Assembly: GCA_902464645.1 (NCBI GenBank)
Contig: CABQKL010000094.1
Coordinates: forward strand, 1-6,821
Reading direction: 5' to 3'
Length of the DNA stretch: 6,821 nt
DNA from: an uncultured Collinsella sp.
Lineage (GTDB): Bacteria; Actinomycetota; Coriobacteriia; Coriobacteriales; Coriobacteriaceae
The translations under genes and the position numbers were made by a program. Below the pieces are notes generated by a model, which ran no database searches, was not told where the DNA came from, and was given only the letters and a program-made list of their open reading frames with translations. Position 1 is the stretch's first letter. Each line of letters begins with the position of its first letter. Positions 5,439-6,821 of this stretch are shown piece after piece.

Positions 5439-5539
5439 GAATCCTATACGCCGCACCAATTGAAATCGAAAGCCTCCGGTAACGGGGGCTTTTCTTTTAG
5501 GCAGACGCCGCATGGATTCGAACCTCGGTCGAGGCGCGA
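5439..5539 (+). repeat. Second, truncated repeat unit behind tRNA-Arg copy 1
   Basis: A copy of the tRNA-Arg 3' end (GAATCC through CCA, ending at 5458) is followed by a terminator and an inverted T-arm GGATTCGAACC (5514-5524). The match to the first unit ends at 5539, at the start of the hairpin core. Unique sequence then leads into the next promoter. Confidence 0.85.
5470..5498 (+). terminator. Duplicated terminator in the second unit (tRNA-Arg 1)
   Basis: AAGCCTCCG / CGGGGGCTT stem (one G-U pair), GTAA loop, then TTCTTTT. Confidence 0.85.
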
Positions 5540-5581
5540 ACAGCCTGACCACCACTTCGTAAATTTTTTTCAAATTGTCGC

Positions 5582-5610
5582 TTGACCCATCGGGGGCTCG
5601 CGTGCATAAT
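5582..5610 (+). promoter_or_regulatory. Promoter of second tRNA-Arg
   Basis: TTGACC (5582-5587), 17-bp spacer, CATAAT (5605-5610), with a T-run at 5564-5570 upstream that may act as an UP-like element. Confidence 0.88.
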
Positions 5611-5622
5611 AAACCGTGCGTT

Positions 5623-5699
5623 GCGGCGTTACCTCAGCTGGATAGAGGGTCTGACTACGAATCAGAACGTCATAGGTTCGAATCCTATACGCCGCACCA
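5623..5699 (+). tRNA. tRNA-Arg, anticodon ACG, CCA encoded (copy 2)
   Basis: Identical to the gene at 5192-5268 over 77 bases, with anticodon ACG at 5657-5659. It starts 12 bp after its own -10 hexamer, so it is transcribed independently of copy 1, 431 bp upstream. Confidence 0.98.
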
Positions 5700-5850
5700 A
5701 TTGATCTTGAAGCTCCCGGCAACGGGGGCTTTTCTTATATGGGAGCATTGCGGAGATTCGAACCTTGGCCGAAGCCAGCGCGGATGTGCGGAATCTTATA
5801 CGTCGCACCAATAGACTTTAAAGCTCCCAACAACGACTGCTCTTTTATAT
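5680..5850 (+). repeat. Decayed tRNA-coupled repeat at tRNA-Arg copy 2
   Basis: Here the tRNA 3' end recurs after only 111 bp (GAATCTTATACGTCGCACCA, 5791-5810, with two substitutions in the tRNA part). The inverted T-arm is GATTCGAACC (5755-5764). About 79 bp of core, including the AAAACGC-type hairpin, is missing; what is left is a GAAGCC-AGCGCGGAT remnant. The terminator of the second copy (about 5821-5846) no longer pairs. From 5850 to the next promoter at 5927 I see only AT-rich sequence. Confidence 0.75.
5710..5736 (+). terminator. Terminator of tRNA-Arg copy 2
   Basis: AAGCTCCCG / CGGGGGCTT stem (one G-U pair) with GCAA loop, then TTCTT. Confidence 0.88.
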
Positions 5851-5926
5851 CGCGATGCACCGAAGATCGCGTCAAGTGCTCCAATTGAGTAAAAATCAAA
5901 TTCAATAACTTTTTTTGAAAAAACGC

Positions 5927-5955
5927 TTGACCATTATTCAGTCCATGTGCATAAT
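5927..5955 (+). promoter_or_regulatory. Promoter of third tRNA-Arg
   Basis: TTGACC (5927-5932), 17-bp spacer, CATAAT (5950-5955); T-run and A-run (5910-5923) directly upstream. It is nearly the same as the copy 2 promoter, though the spacers differ in sequence. Confidence 0.88.
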
Positions 5956-5967
5956 AATCAACAAGTC

Positions 5968-6044
5968 GCGGCGTTACCTCAGCTGGATAGAGGGTCTGAC
6001 TACGAATCAGAACGTCATAGGTTCGAATCCTATACGCCGCACCA
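5968..6044 (+). tRNA. tRNA-Arg, anticodon ACG, CCA encoded (copy 3)
   Basis: Identical to copies 1 and 2 over 77 bases, with anticodon ACG at 6002-6004. It has its own promoter 12 bp upstream and its own terminator 10 bp after the CCA. Confidence 0.98.
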
Positions 6045-6214
6045 TTTGAACTTAAAGCCTCCGGTAACGGGGGCTTTTCTTTTACGCCGGCATCCCATTG
6101 ATTCGAACCTCGGTCGAGGCGCGAGCGTGAAGCGGACGCGGAGCGTCCGTAGCGAGCGGGCGAGCGCGCCGGCAGGCGGGCGAAGCCGGCGCGAATCCGC
6201 GAAGCGGATGCGCG
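6025..6214 (+). repeat. tRNA-coupled repeat unit at tRNA-Arg copy 3 (190 bp)
   Basis: It has the same plan and length as the unit at 5249. The inverted T-arm is TGATTCGAACC (6099-6109, one mismatch). The core hairpin is CGGACGC GGA GCGTCCG (6133-6149), in which the outer pairs of the AAAACGC / GCGTTTT stem have changed on both sides. ATCCGC GAA GCGGAT (6195-6209) is unchanged. The tRNA 3' end recurs at 6215. Confidence 0.87.
6055..6083 (+). terminator. Terminator of tRNA-Arg copy 3
   Basis: AAGCCTCCG / CGGGGGCTT stem, GTAA loop, then TTCTTTT. Confidence 0.9.
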
Positions 6215-6327
6215 GAATCCTATACGCCGCACCATTTGAGCTTGAAGCCTCCGGCAACGGGGGCTTTTCTTTTATGGCGGCATTCCATGGATTCGAACCT
6301 CGGTCGAGGCGCGAGCGTGAAGCGGAC
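6215..6327 (+). repeat. Second, truncated repeat unit behind tRNA-Arg copy 3
   Basis: A tRNA-Arg 3'-end copy (CCA ending at 6234), terminator, perfect inverted T-arm GGATTCGAACC (6289-6299) and the first part of the core. Identity with the first unit stops at 6327, inside the left arm of the CGGACGC hairpin. Unrelated sequence begins at 6328. Confidence 0.85.
6245..6273 (+). terminator. Duplicated terminator in the second unit (tRNA-Arg 3)
   Basis: AAGCCTCCG / CGGGGGCTT stem, GCAA loop, then TTCTTTT. Confidence 0.85.
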
Positions 6328-6363
6328 TATTTCTTATCGACTCGTGTAAGATTCCGAGTAGGT

Positions 6364-6382
6364 GTCGCGGCCCATCCGCGAC
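6364..6382 (+). other. Perfect hairpin in the leader of the right-edge gene
   Basis: GTCGCGG / CCGCGAC, 7 bp, loop CCCAT. No T-run follows, so it is a poor terminator; it lies 37 bases before the start codon at 6420 and may be a leader structure. Confidence 0.4.
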
Positions 6383-6419
6383 CACTCCTTCTTTCAACGA
6401 CTGATCAGGGTGATATTTC

Positions 6420-6821
6420 GTGGCAGAGCGTCCGACATACAAGCTCAGGTTTCTCGACCCCAAAAAGCGTTTTCCATCGATGCCAGAGCAGCCTGCGGGG
6501 CGCTCATATGGTGTTGTCTGGAAAGTGTTTGGCGAGGACCCCAAAGAGTCGTGCTATGTCGTCGAATTCGTCGGCAAAACTCACATATCGCTCTTGGGCT
6601 ACGTGAGCGTGTCGGGCAAGGTTTATAAGGTTGATCGTCCTGTTCGGGAAGTACCGTTGCCCGAGGACCCTGACATGGAGCTGGTCCTTCACGAGTCCGA
6701 TTCCAGTATTGGCGAGATTATGGTGAGGGAAGCTAACGGTGCAATGCGCACGTGTGCGCGAACTGCCGGCTCTCCCGAAGGCCCCATGCGCGAGCAGTCC
6801 GACCACGAGACATGGAATTCG
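6420..6821 (+). CDS. Unrecognised protein, N-terminal 134 residues (runs off the window)
   Basis: The frame is open from GTG 6420 to the right edge without a stop. GTG is the first possible start after the in-frame TGA at 6411-6413; AGGG (6407-6410) lies 9 bases upstream. The protein reads VAERPTYKLRFLDPKKRF, then the likely beta-rich YGVVWKVFGEDPKESCYVVE and THISLLGYVSVSGKVYKVDR. A proline/acidic stretch (REVPLPEDPDMELVL) and a more polar tail follow. No signal peptide or membrane helix is seen. Codon use resembles the other genes, and a real gene is likely because the antisense frames here look composition-driven. It begins just after the truncated repeat array of tRNA-Arg copy 3. I do not recognise the family. 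A later ATG at 6480 is a possible but less likely start. Confidence 0.72.
   Translation, partial: MAERPTYKLRFLDPKKRFPSMPEQPAGRSYGVVWKVFGEDPKESCYVVEFVGKTHISLLGYVSVSGKVYKVDRPVREVPLPEDPDMELVLHESDSSIGEIMVREANGAMRTCARTAGSPEGPMREQSDHETWNS

Noticed and set aside
5439..5458. Separate partial tRNA pseudogene of foreign origin
   Set aside because: It is identical to the local tRNA-Arg 3' end and part of the regular repeat unit, so it is treated as duplication.
5249..6327. CRISPR array or ordinary tandem repeat
   Set aside because: The period is about 190 bp, units contain tRNA 3' ends and terminators, and there are no short repeats with unique spacers.
5947..6606. 219-codon + strand frame through tRNA-Arg copy 3 and the repeats
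   Set aside because: It translates tRNA and repeat DNA, then the wrong frame of the gene that starts at 6420.
6504..6806. 100-codon minus-strand frame at the right edge
   Set aside because: Opposite the better-supported frame from GTG 6420; no convincing ribosome site or family.

Overview
This window looks like chromosome from a high-GC Gram-positive bacterium of the Coriobacteriia, most likely Collinsella or a close relative. That placement is inferred from the GC-rich codon use (Arg mostly CGC/CGT), the protein sequences and the tRNA genes; no search was run.

Layout. Bases 1-141 are the 3' end of a probable TatD-family hydrolase gene. A tRNA-Leu(CAG) gene with its own promoter and terminator follows, then a GC-rich repeat that ends in a second copy of the tRNA 3' end and terminator. 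Next come an SPFH (stomatin/prohibitin-like) membrane protein gene, rlmH (23S rRNA methyltransferase) and proC (pyrroline-5-carboxylate reductase), all on the + strand. A long inverted repeat around a strong hairpin separates proC from a convergent 57-codon gene for a single-pass membrane protein. That small gene is divergent from serS (seryl-tRNA synthetase), with a palindrome-rich promoter region between them. Behind the serS terminator is an unrecognised 125-aa gene whose promoter carries a good LexA (SOS) box match.

From 5150 to 6330 there are three identical tRNA-Arg(ACG) genes, each with its own sigma70-type promoter and terminator, and each followed by the same kind of repeat seen behind tRNA-Leu. 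The last 402 bases hold the start of an unrecognised protein gene that runs off the window.

The most interesting element is this tRNA-coupled repeat. Its unit is about 190 bp (189 at tRNA-Leu, 190 at two tRNA-Arg loci, a decayed 111 at the third). It starts in the tRNA T-loop and runs through the acceptor 3' strand, CCA and terminator. It continues through an inverted copy of that tRNA's own T-arm sequence and a shared core of small GNA-loop hairpins, then back into a second copy of the tRNA 3' end. The inverted T-arm matches the local tRNA (Leu type beside Leu, Arg type beside Arg), while the hairpin core is common to both. One core hairpin shows compensatory base changes. This resembles attL/attR direct repeats at tRNA genes but with no integrase, in a unit of only 190 bp.

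Functionally the window is mostly translation machinery: four tRNA genes, a tRNA synthetase and a rRNA methyltransferase. With it are a proline biosynthesis gene, two small or unknown proteins and a membrane scaffold-like protein.
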